From positions 1 to 20,478 of the forward strand of contig CACJBM010000038.1 of assembly GCA_902591645.1 (NCBI GenBank): 20,478 nucleotides of DNA, read 5' to 3'. The translations under genes and the position numbers were made by a program. Under the pieces are notes generated by a model. It was not told the origin of the DNA. It saw only the letters and a program-made list of their open reading frames with translations, and did no database searches. The stretch is from an uncultured Verrucomicrobiota bacterium. GTDB lineage: Bacteria; Verrucomicrobiota; Verrucomicrobiae; Verrucomicrobiales; DEV007. Position 1 is the stretch's first letter, and each line of letters begins with the position of its first letter. This document shows, one piece after another, positions 1 through 6,521 of this stretch.

Positions 1-2658
1 ATCCGGGGAGCTGAGGAAGCCCCAAAAGGAAACAATGGGCAATATCAGGGAGACTATTACGGAATGTTATTGGCCATGGAGGAATTCGATGTTCGATTCC
101 TTGATGCCCATAATCTTAAAAAAGGAAATCTATACAAACTCATAAGTGGACGAACTGATGGAGTGTCAGTGAGGCGTTATCTAGCGAGAGAAGGTGTCGA
201 TGACGGATCTGATTTTAAAAATATAATATTTCAATTAAAACCAAACAAATCAGATGATTGGTTGAATCAGCATGTGAACTATAATTCTTGGAACCATTAT
301 CATGCTATCGTAGATGCGGTGCGCCATTATGATGTACAACCAAATACAAGTGAGCATCTAAAAAATCGTGCATTTTATTTTGAACCCTCAGAAGAAACAA
401 ATTATGGAAGACTCTGGGTCTTGCCTTGGGATTCAGACACTAGCTGGGGACCAAACTGGAACGGCGGCGTCGGCTTTGTCAAACAAGCCATTTATGGGAC
501 GAACCCTCCAAGACCCGAATTCGATCTCGAGTACCGTAATGTTGTCAGAGAGATACGAGACCTGATTTGGACAGAAGAACAAATCAATTTACTTCTCGAC
601 CCTCTCGCTGCACGAATCTCTGGTCTAGTTAATGCTGACCGTGATCGATGGATAGGTGCTAGCGGAGGCAGCGAAAGCCCTCCTCCCATAGAAAACGTAA
701 TTAATGATATGAAAAAGTTCGCATTCATTGGGGGGTCTTGGGTAGGAGGAAACGATGGGAATATGGCTTCCATTTCCAGGGACAGTGGGACATCAGGAAG
801 ATCAGGACGGGATGCTTATCTTGATGCGCTTGGCTCCGATTCCTTAATACCAAGAAAACCTACAATCGCATATGGAGGCATAGATAACTATCCACAAGGC
901 GGACTGAAATTCGAAAGCTCCAATTTCTCAGACCCTAATGGTACTGGAAGTTTTAGAGCAATGGAATGGAGAATCGCCGAGATAAGTCAAGGCAAGACTA
1001 ATTTCATGAATACCGGATCTGAATGGAAATATCTTGATAATGGGATCGATCAAGAAAATGCATGGAAGGAAATAGACTATGATGATGGTGGTTGGTCCTC
1101 TGGGAAAACTCCGGCTGGGTTTGGCAGTATCCTGCAAACTCAAATAGTAACAACTCTAGACTTTGGTTCCCAAACTTCAAATAAACACCCCACTTACTAT
1201 TTCAGAAAAACAATCAACATTGATGATCCTGATCAGTTCAGTCATTTCGTTTTCAACATGCACGTTGATGATGCAGCAATCGTATATGTTAATGGACAAG
1301 AAATTATAAGAGACGGGTTCTCGGACAGTGACATTGTAAGTTATAATACTTACGCTCCATCAGGAGGAAAAGAAGGCGTCTTCGATGCTTTTGAAATTCC
1401 TGCAAATGCGTTCTCAGCAGGCACAAACTTGATTGCCGTCGAACTACATAACCAGTCACCAGGAAGCAGTGATCTAGTTTTTGACATGTCTATTACCGCT
1501 GATGCTTCAATACTGGAACCAAAATTCGAATGGAATGCCAATTGGGAGTCTGGTGAAATCAAAACGTTTTCTTCTGAAGTCACCCCCCCAGCTAATGCAG
1601 TGAGAGTTGGAAAAACATATAGAGCAAGAGTGCGTCATATGGATAATACAAACCGTTGGAGCCATTGGTCCGAACCTACTGAGTTCACAGTCACTGAACC
1701 CGATCTGTCTCCATGGTCCAACTTAGTGATAAGTGAAATAATGTACAATCCCTCCCAACCCAGCATTTCTGAATTGAATGCCATGCCTGAACTCAACAAT
1801 AACGACTTCGAATGGATAGAATTCCAAAACATTGGTTCAGTTTCAATAGACCTTGAAGAATTACGATTTACAAAGGGAATCGAATTTGATTTCTCAGTCA
1901 GCTCAACAAAAAAAATAGAGCCGGGAGAAAGATTACTTCTCGTGGCTAATAATGCGGCGTTCAATCTTCGTTACGGCCATCCTTCGACACCACAATTCAT
2001 AGTAGGAACTTTCTCAAAGAATCTGTCCGACTCAGGAGAACGAATAAAACTAAGCTTTGGAGCAGGGACTCCAGTTATTGATTTTACTTATGATGACTCC
2101 TCTCCCTGGCCAGAAGGCGCTGACGGCGCCGGGTTCAGCCTTGAATTGATTTCTCCAGACTCCAATCCGGACCACAATGAGGCAAAGAATTGGCAGCTAA
2201 GTTCGGTAATTGGCGGATCTCCGGGTAAAGAAGGTGTTGTTGTTGAAGGGCAAACATTTGTAAGTTGGTCAGCGGAGAATGGGGGCATTGAGCCTAACTC
2301 GGACGCTGACAATGACGGCCGCAGTGCATTAGTTGAATTTGCGATGGGAACCAATCCTCGGGTCTTCGAGAATGAGTCTGATCTTATTAAAGTTGAGCTT
2401 GTGACAGAGGAGATTGAGGGGAAGGAACAAGAGGCATTGAAAATTACTTTTTGTAAGAAATCTAATACTGTGGGAGTTACAATAGAACCCGAATGGTCAA
2501 ATGACTTGGTTAAATGGACAACTGATTTTGTAAGGATTTGCGTCATGACGCCTAGCGGTAATGGTAATGGATGTGATAAGTATGAATATTACATCATTGA
2601 TCTTCCCAATAAATCCAAGGTGCCAGATTTTCTGAGACTCAAAGCTACTCTGCGATGA
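1..2658 (+). CDS. Secreted CotH kinase-family protein with lamin-tail domain (5' partial)
   Basis: The reading frame is open from base 1, so the first 21 visible codons already belong to the gene; the Met at 64 lies inside the CotH domain and is not the start. Counting from base 1, 885 residues are visible. Residues 1-225 match the C-terminal half of a CotH-type atypical kinase fold: GNLYKL near 43, and LWVLPWDSDTSWG near 138-150, whose DSD is the likely metal-binding pair. Residues about 320-560 form a WRIAEI...WSHWSEP fibronectin-like module interrupted by a jelly-roll-like domain (about 334-503). A lamin-tail domain starts at VISEIMYNPS (about 576). After it come a DADNDG calcium-loop-like motif (768-773) and a C-terminal beta domain with two cysteines. 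This architecture is common in secreted proteins of Verrucomicrobia and Planctomycetes. The target is unknown; CotH proteins phosphorylate spore-coat proteins in Bacillus, but that role cannot be transferred here. The signal peptide must lie upstream of the window. Family is confident, function is not. Confidence 0.85.
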   Translation: MRGAEEAPKGNNGQYQGDYYGMLLAMEEFDVRFLDAHNLKKGNLYKLISGRTDGVSVRRYLAREGVDDGSDFKNIIFQLKPNKSDDWLNQHVNYNSWNHYHAIVDAVRHYDVQPNTSEHLKNRAFYFEPSEETNYGRLWVLPWDSDTSWGPNWNGGVGFVKQAIYGTNPPRPEFDLEYRNVVREIRDLIWTEEQINLLLDPLAARISGLVNADRDRWIGASGGSESPPPIENVINDMKKFAFIGGSWVGGNDGNMASISRDSGTSGRSGRDAYLDALGSDSLIPRKPTIAYGGIDNYPQGGLKFESSNFSDPNGTGSFRAMEWRIAEISQGKTNFMNTGSEWKYLDNGIDQENAWKEIDYDDGGWSSGKTPAGFGSILQTQIVTTLDFGSQTSNKHPTYYFRKTINIDDPDQFSHFVFNMHVDDAAIVYVNGQEIIRDGFSDSDIVSYNTYAPSGGKEGVFDAFEIPANAFSAGTNLIAVELHNQSPGSSDLVFDMSITADASILEPKFEWNANWESGEIKTFSSEVTPPANAVRVGKTYRARVRHMDNTNRWSHWSEPTEFTVTEPDLSPWSNLVISEIMYNPSQPSISELNAMPELNNNDFEWIEFQNIGSVSIDLEELRFTKGIEFDFSVSSTKKIEPGERLLLVANNAAFNLRYGHPSTPQFIVGTFSKNLSDSGERIKLSFGAGTPVIDFTYDDSSPWPEGADGAGFSLELISPDSNPDHNEAKNWQLSSVIGGSPGKEGVVVEGQTFVSWSAENGGIEPNSDADNDGRSALVEFAMGTNPRVFENESDLIKVELVTEEIEGKEQEALKITFCKKSNTVGVTIEPEWSNDLVKWTTDFVRICVMTPSGNGNGCDKYEYYIIDLPNKSKVPDFLRLKATLR

Positions 2659-2708
2659 AACCTAAGATAACCTTCCTTAGTTGAAGACCAACTGATATCA
2701 AATTGAGT

Positions 2709-2748
2709 AGGCTAAAAAAATTAGAGCCTTAATTACTAGGAAGTAATT
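2709..2748. terminator. Stem-loops in the convergent cotH-like/rho gap (possible weak terminators)
   Basis: The 111-base gap between two converging genes holds two inverted repeats. AATTACT (2731-2737) pairs with AGTAATT (2742-2748) around a 4-nt loop, and AGGCT (2709-2713) pairs with AGCCT (2725-2729) around an 11-nt A/T-rich loop. On the minus strand a run of T lies in the second loop. Neither stem is GC-rich and neither is followed directly by a clean T-run, so they are only possible terminators or 3'-end stabilisers. Two weaker 5-bp hairpins (CTAAG/CTTAG and AGTTG/CAACT) lie just after the cotH-like stop codon. Confidence 0.25.
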
Positions 2749-2769
2749 TAAATCGATGAACGACTTATG

Positions 2770-4077
2770 TTAGTGCATTGGCTTAATATCCAGTAACATC
2801 TGCGCGTTACTCGGAAATCTTTCCATGATCGATAGTATACGTTCAATTGCTTCAACTGGGCGGTGCCCAGCTAATCCTCGACGTATTATGGAAATTTTCT
2901 CCCACTGATGCGGAGGTATTAGAAGCTCCTCTCGGCGAGTACCTGAACGGAATATGTCAACTGCCGGATATATGTATTGCTCTGCAATGGCACGATCTAA
3001 GACTAACTCCATATTACCAGTACCTTTAAGCTCCTCAAAAATTCGATCATCCATTGCACTATTCGTCTCAACTAATGCAGTGGCAATAATTGTCAATGAT
3101 CCTGCATCTCGTGTATTCCTTGCTGCAGCAAAAAGTTTCCTAGGCATTTCTAAAGCTCGAACAGTTAATCCTCCAGTGCCCGTAGGCCCTCCTTTACTAG
3201 TCGCATTGTTAAATGCTCTTGCTAACCGAGTGATTGAATCCATTAACATGAAAACATGTTCACCTGATTCAACTAACCTCTTCGCTCTCTCAATCGCAAT
3301 TTGAGCAATCCGGCAATGCATCTTAACCTCCATATCATTAGAACTTGCATATATCTCGGCTTCCGGCAAAGCCCTCCGCAATTCAGTAACTTCCTCCGGC
3401 CTCTCATCAACCAACAATACCATCACCTTAACACCACTGTGATTCTTGATAACAGACTCAGCCATGTGTTGAAGGATAGTCGTTTTGCCTGACCTCGGAG
3501 GTGCCACTATAAGCCCGCGCTGACCGCGCCCTATAGGAGCAATTAAGTCAATGATTCTCGTTGTCATTCTATCTTCATCAGTCTCCATCTGAAGCCTACG
3601 ATCAGGGTTCACGGCTTTTAACTCTTCAAACCATGGCATCGTTTTAAATTCATTAGGATCACGCCCATTAATGTCTAATAACTTTGTTAGTTGCGGACCT
3701 CGCCTCCCCATCCGAGTCTCGGCCTTAACCCAAAGACCATCTCTAAGACCAAAATTGCGAACAATTTCTGGTGTCACAAAAACGTCATCTGGGGTCTGCC
3801 TAAAATCCTTACTAGGCTCTCTCAAAAATCCAAATCCTTTGCCTGAAATCTCCAGAATTCCTTCCTGTTCAGTAGGCGGGCCTAAAAGTTCTTCTTTAAA
3901 GTGATTATCTTTAGAAGATTTCTTTTTCTTATCATTCCTATTGAATTTAGACCCCTTCCTCTTCGGTGATCTTTTTTTCTCCTTCGAAGAACTTGAATTA
4001 TCCTTCACAGGATCATTTTCGGCCTTCTTCCCAACATCTGCCTTTTTATCAGAGTCTTGAATTTCTGTCTCACTCAT
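2770..4077 (-). CDS. rho: Transcription termination factor Rho
   Basis: Hexameric RNA helicase that ends transcription of untranslated RNA. The 435 residues are close to the usual length. Residues 1-65 are a Lys/Ser-rich, low-complexity extension. The cold-shock-like RNA-binding domain (about 72-140) contains KGFGFLR. The RecA-like motor has Walker A APPRSGKT (192-199), the catalytic-Glu motif LLVDERPEE (E225), Walker B VFMLMDS (275-281) and the arginine-finger region SGTRREELL (R381). The Q-loop region reads SKGGPTGTGGL, and the loop that in E. coli reads TGSKMD (K326, from memory) reads TNSAMD here, so an Ala (341) replaces the RNA-contacting Lys. It lies 35 bases after yebC on the same strand and is probably cotranscribed with it. 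No Shine-Dalgarno sequence precedes the ATG. Identity is very secure. Confidence 0.97.
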   Translation of the reverse strand: MSETEIQDSDKKADVGKKAENDPVKDNSSSSKEKKRSPKRKGSKFNRNDKKKKSSKDNHFKEELLGPPTEQEGILEISGKGFGFLREPSKDFRQTPDDVFVTPEIVRNFGLRDGLWVKAETRMGRRGPQLTKLLDINGRDPNEFKTMPWFEELKAVNPDRRLQMETDEDRMTTRIIDLIAPIGRGQRGLIVAPPRSGKTTILQHMAESVIKNHSGVKVMVLLVDERPEEVTELRRALPEAEIYASSNDMEVKMHCRIAQIAIERAKRLVESGEHVFMLMDSITRLARAFNNATSKGGPTGTGGLTVRALEMPRKLFAAARNTRDAGSLTIIATALVETNSAMDDRIFEELKGTGNMELVLDRAIAEQYIYPAVDIFRSGTRREELLIPPHQWEKISIIRRGLAGHRPVEAIERILSIMERFPSNAQMLLDIKPMH

Positions 4078-4112
4078 ACTTTATTTAATGTGTACTGAAT
4101 AAAATAAATAAT

Positions 4113-4865
4113 TTAAATCTCGAGCGTCTCCATTAACTGTTCAGGTATATCAAAATTCCCATAGACGCTCTGGGTGTCATCATAATCATCAACCGCCGCA
4201 AAGAGTCGTAGCACTTGCCGTGCTATTGAAGGGTCACTAATAGTCGCGGTCGTTTTAGGAACATAAATTAGCTTCTGTGACTCAATATCTGCACCTGATT
4301 CTGAAATCGTATTAGCAACATTCGAAAGTTCATCATTAGCAGTGATAACATAAAATAATTTTTCATCATTAACAACATCCTCAGCGCCCGCCTCAATCGC
4401 TAAGCTCATAACCTCTTCTTCATTACTGGATGCTTCTGATAATTTAATTTCACCTTTACGATCAAACATATGAGACACGCTGCCAGGCCCTCCTAAATTT
4501 CCATTATTTTTATTAAATAAAGTACGCAAATCCGCAAAAGAACGGTTTTTATTATCTGTGATTATTTCAACAATTAATGCTATGCCACCAGCTCCAAATC
4601 CTTCATAACAAGCCTCCTCATATGAAGCACCTTCAATTTCGCCGGTACCTTTTTTAATCGCTCTTTCAATAGTATCTCCAGGTAAACTTTGCTTTTTGGC
4701 ATTGGTCACGGCTTGCCGCAACCGAGCATTCAAATCCGAATCTCCCCCTCCATCACGCGCGGCCACAGTAATCTCTTTCGCAAGCTTACTGAAAAGCTTG
4801 CTACGCTTTGCATCGGCAGCACCTTTAATATGCTTCACTTTGGACCACTTGTTGTGACCGGCCAT
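4113..4865 (-). CDS. yebC: YebC/PmpR family protein
   Basis: A 250-residue protein starting with the family hallmark AGHNKWSKVKHIKG and continuing with KRSKLFSKLAKEI. The three-domain YebC fold fits the full length, and GFGAGGIALIVE followed by TDNKNRSFADLR is typical of the middle domain. Family members were first called transcriptional regulators (PmpR); more recent work links them to relief of ribosome stalling at proline-rich stretches. The start is fixed by the conserved N-terminus, although no Shine-Dalgarno sequence is present; a perfect palindrome lies in its place. It is the first gene of a probable yebC-rho operon, divergent from the histone-like gene. Identity is secure; the molecular role is taken from the family. 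Confidence 0.96.
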   Translation of the reverse strand: MAGHNKWSKVKHIKGAADAKRSKLFSKLAKEITVAARDGGGDSDLNARLRQAVTNAKKQSLPGDTIERAIKKGTGEIEGASYEEACYEGFGAGGIALIVEIITDNKNRSFADLRTLFNKNNGNLGGPGSVSHMFDRKGEIKLSEASSNEEEVMSLAIEAGAEDVVNDEKLFYVITANDELSNVANTISESGADIESQKLIYVPKTTATISDPSIARQVLRLFAAVDDYDDTQSVYGNFDIPEQLMETLEI

Positions 4866-4873
4866 ATCATTAA

Positions 4874-4890
4874 TTCCGGCCTAGCCGGAA
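4874..4890 (-). promoter_or_regulatory. Perfect palindrome/hairpin directly before the yebC start
   Basis: TTCCGGC (4874-4880) and GCCGGAA (4884-4890) are exact reverse complements around a 3-base spacer, the most GC-rich spot in an AT-rich gap. It ends 8 bases before the yebC ATG and so occupies the place of a ribosome binding site. As RNA it would be a stable 7-bp hairpin near the 5' end of the yebC-rho message; as DNA it could be an operator. No T-run follows on either strand, so it is not a terminator. Confidence 0.45.
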
Positions 4891-4898
4891 CATATAAT

Positions 4899-4927
4899 TA
4901 AATAAAAAAGAGTATTTTGGTTGTCTT
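4899..4927 (-). promoter_or_regulatory. Weak candidate promoter for yebC-rho
   Basis: Read on the minus strand, AAGACA (4927-4922) and TATTTA (4904-4899) are separated by 17 bases. They match the sigma-70 consensus in four and three of six positions. Transcription would begin near 4892, just before the palindrome, giving a leader of about 27 nt that is almost all hairpin. The region is so AT-rich that chance is a real alternative. Confidence 0.22.
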
Positions 4928-5190
4928 TTCCTAAGCTCAGCAGGATAAACCGCTTAAGTAATGGAAATTATGACCATTCACTTTGAAGTCCTTTTATTAT
5001 TTGATTTGCAACATCCGCATTTAATTGAACGCCACATCTCCTTAAACCTAAAGGAAAGATCACATTTCTCCGATTGGAGAACGGCGACATTCTAAGTAAA
5101 AAAAAATCCAATGTCAATGGATGCTTTAAATTAAGTTGATCTATACTAAATCAAAGCCCAAAATAATATTTTCTATGCAATATACTAAGC
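4928..5190. other. Gene-free divergent intergenic region
   Basis: Together with its flanks, this is the longest stretch without a convincing gene (4866-5291). It holds a 6-bp hairpin, TTCTCC (5066-5071) with GGAGAA (5076-5081) around the tetraloop GATT, followed by an A9 run at 5098-5106. The 8-mer TATACTAA occurs twice (5142-5149 and 5181-5188); the second copy could be a -10 element (TATACT) for the histone-like gene, with a start near 5193, but no good -35 box is seen. A 44-codon open frame at 4961-5095 has no ribosome binding site and is not called. Confidence 0.4.
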
Positions 5191-5193
5191 AAC

Positions 5194-5243
5194 AAGGTGT
5201 TTTCTACTTGATCCCAAGCACGCCTTTGCTAATGAAACATTAG
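5194..5243 (+). promoter_or_regulatory. Structured 5' leader of the histone-like gene (two hairpins)
   Basis: AAGGTGT (5194-5200) can pair with ACGCCTT (5220-5226) with one G-U pair, with a nested CTTG/CAAG stem (5207-5210 and 5215-5218) in its loop. Immediately downstream, CTAATG (5229-5234) pairs perfectly with CATTAG (5238-5243) around AAA. If the TATACT at 5181-5186 is the -10 box, the transcript would begin at the first stem. The pairs are visible; a regulatory role is inference. Confidence 0.3.
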
Positions 5244-5291
5244 AAACAATATCACCTCTAGTAGCTAGGAAGCAAATCAAGGATCAAAAAA

Positions 5292-5654
5292 ATGGGCAAA
5301 CAATATAATAAACTGATTAAAAGAGTTCGACGCAAAAATTATCTCAAGCGTAAGCGAGAGCAACTATTGGCTAAGAAAAAATTAAGTAAATCTTCCAGTG
5401 CACAAGGTGTGAAATCCAAACCAAGCACTGACTCAACACAGAAAACGCCCGCTAAAAAAGCGCCCGCTAAAAAAGCCGCCGCGAAAAAAGCGCCCGCTAA
5501 AAAAGCCGCCGCTAAAAAAGCCGCCGCTAAAAAAGCGCCCGCTAAAAAAGCCGCCGCTAAAAAAGCGCCCGCTAAAAAAGCGCCCGCTAAAAAAGCGCCC
5601 GCTAAAAAAGCCGCCGCTAAAAAAGCAACAGAGGCTAAAGATAGCGAATCTTAA
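5292..5654 (+). CDS. Histone H1-like Lys/Ala/Pro-repeat basic protein
   Basis: A 120-residue, strongly basic protein in two parts. Residues 1-31 ([20 protein letters not shown] onward) form a dense Arg/Lys segment that looks like a small conserved domain or an amphipathic helix. A short Ser/Thr linker follows. Residues 52-111 are twelve pentads of the form (A/T)PAKK or AAAKK, ending in the acidic-polar tail ATEAKDSES. Such PAKKA repeats resemble the C-terminal tails of eukaryotic histone H1, chlamydial Hc2 and Pseudomonas AlgP, suggesting non-specific nucleic acid binding; RNA or ribosome association is equally possible. The start is well supported: AAGGA at 5279-5283 sits 8 bases before the ATG, the best ribosome binding site in the window. 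The YacP-like gene begins 18 bases after its stop, so the two are probably cotranscribed. The function is inferred from composition alone. Confidence 0.85.
   Translation: MGKQYNKLIKRVRRKNYLKRKREQLLAKKKLSKSSSAQGVKSKPSTDSTQKTPAKKAPAKKAAAKKAPAKKAAAKKAAAKKAPAKKAAAKKAPAKKAPAKKAPAKKAAAKKATEAKDSES
5446..5625 (+). repeat. Twelve tandem 15-bp units coding [10 protein letters not shown]
   Basis: Twelve exact-length copies of a 15-bp unit, in two alternating versions: CGCCCGCTAAAAAAG (codes PAKK plus Ala) and CCGCCGCTAAAAAAG (AAKK plus Ala). The order is P P A P A A P A P P P A. One copy (5476-5490) has GCG for GCT. The near-identity at silent sites points to recent slippage or unequal exchange, so the copy number probably varies among strains. 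Any deletion or expansion keeps the frame. Confidence 0.97.
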
Positions 5655-5672
5655 ATTAGAATTCATTACAAA

Positions 5673-6113
5673 ATGAATGCGATGAATAAGGAACATCTTC
5701 CTTATCTCATCATTGATGGGCACAGTATAATCTTTGCTTGGAAAGATTTACGAATTCTTCATGACCATAGCCAGTTAGCAGCTCGTGAGGAGCTCATCCA
5801 TAAAATGACTGGCTACCAAGACTGCACTGGCGAAAGAGTAATTATCGTATTTGACGGAAAGGGAACCAAAACAGAAAGCCATTACGAACAAGATGGCATC
5901 CAAGTTTTTTTCTCTAAAAAAGGGGTGTCAGCCGATCAAATAATAGAACAGTTAGTTGGGAAGTATGGGAGAACTAAAAAAATCACAATCGCCTCACGCG
6001 ACAAAGCCGTATTAGACACCTGCTCATCTTTCGGAGGGCTTGCAATCTCTCCAAATTCCCTAAGAGAATCCCTTGAAAGCGCACAAGAAAAATTAAGAAA
6101 AAAAATAATCTAA
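5673..6113 (+). CDS. YacP-like NYN-domain protein (putative ribonuclease)
   Basis: A 146-residue single-domain protein of the YacP/NYN (PIN-like) group. Its motifs in order are YLIIDGHSII (D15), VIIVFDGKG (D61), GVSADQIIEQL (D88) and ITIASRDKAV (D110). The four acidic residues are placed like the metal-binding cluster of NYN nucleases. In Bacillus the homologue Rae1 cuts mRNA in the ribosome A site; whether this protein does so is unknown. The start could be 5673 or the in-frame ATG at 5682; neither has a Shine-Dalgarno sequence. It follows the histone-like gene by 18 bases and lies among RNA and translation genes, which fits a role in RNA turnover. Family call is firm, the activity is inferred. 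Confidence 0.88.
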   Translation: MNAMNKEHLPYLIIDGHSIIFAWKDLRILHDHSQLAAREELIHKMTGYQDCTGERVIIVFDGKGTKTESHYEQDGIQVFFSKKGVSADQIIEQLVGKYGRTKKITIASRDKAVLDTCSSFGGLAISPNSLRESLESAQEKLRKKII

Positions 6114-6194
6114 TGGATTAAATAGTTTTTGTGGAATGGCTATTAGATCTCATGAAAAATTCGGCACTTCATTGGAAGTTCTTTATCTAAATCA

Positions 6195-6521
6195 ATGATT
6201 TGGCAAACCATAGTTACCCTATTTTTAACAATCCTTCACAACAAGCAAGCGCGCCGGAAAATGCTCTTCGCTTTCTCAATATTTACATTACTGTTTATAG
6301 CCTTGGGTTTTAATTTTTTGGGTAATTTCCTCGAACAGCACCCATTCATTTTTTTACTGTACTGGCTCTTCTCCTTGGCCCTAACCGCGTTAATGTTAAT
6401 GATGGCAACTTATGATCTTTTAATGACAAAAAAAGATATAAAGAACCTAAAAGAGATCGAGTTACAAAAAATGCTACGTGAAATAAAAAAAGAAGCCTCT
6501 GAAAAAGGAGATGCTGAGTAA
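6195..6521 (+). CDS. Small two-helix membrane protein, unknown function
   Basis: I do not recognise this 108-residue protein. Residues 23-43 and 51-74 are hydrophobic and should span the membrane as a hairpin, joined by a short loop (NFLEQH). The N-terminus has the positive patch KQARRK just before the first helix. Residues 76-108 are highly charged (KKDIKNLKEIELQKMLREIKK) and likely form a cytoplasmic helix or coiled coil. Its last codons overlap the start of dgt by 11 bases, so the two are probably translationally coupled. The ATG has no ribosome binding site. A gap of 81 bases separates it from the YacP-like gene. That it is a real gene is supported by the overlap and the coherent membrane-plus-helix layout. 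Confidence 0.7.
   Translation: MIWQTIVTLFLTILHNKQARRKMLFAFSIFTLLFIALGFNFLGNFLEQHPFIFLLYWLFSLALTALMLMMATYDLLMTKKDIKNLKEIELQKMLREIKKEASEKGDAE

Noticed and set aside
886..893. TATCCACA, resembling part of a DnaA box
   Set aside because: A single incomplete copy inside coding sequence with no cluster of further boxes nearby, so no sign of a replication origin.
2113..2132. GGCGC/GCGCC inverted repeat in the CotH-like gene
   Set aside because: Only 5 bp, within coding sequence for a Gly/Ala-rich turn; consistent with codon choice.
2088..2546. Long minus-strand frame (152 codons) opposite the CotH-like gene
   Set aside because: The plus-strand frame has clear domain matches over the same bases; the antisense protein has Ser/Leu-rich, featureless composition.
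4780..4801. Perfect 8-bp inverted repeat GCAAGCTT/AAGCTTGC inside yebC
   Set aside because: It results from two copies of the palindromic AAGCTT coding the conserved SKLFSKL segment, so protein constraint explains it.
4961..5095. A 44-codon open frame on the plus strand in the yebC/histone-like gap
   Set aside because: No ribosome binding site, no recognisable domain, and it overlaps the 5066-5081 hairpin; a frame of this length is expected by chance.
5433..5723. A 96-residue minus-strand frame rich in [10 protein letters not shown]
   Set aside because: It is the antisense shadow of the 15-bp repeat array; the repetitive protein follows from the plus-strand gene.
6152..6190. A 12-codon frame (MKNSALHWKFFI) just before the small membrane protein, as a possible leader peptide
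   Set aside because: No ribosome binding site, no attenuator-like hairpins around it, and no amino acid bias linked to the downstream genes.
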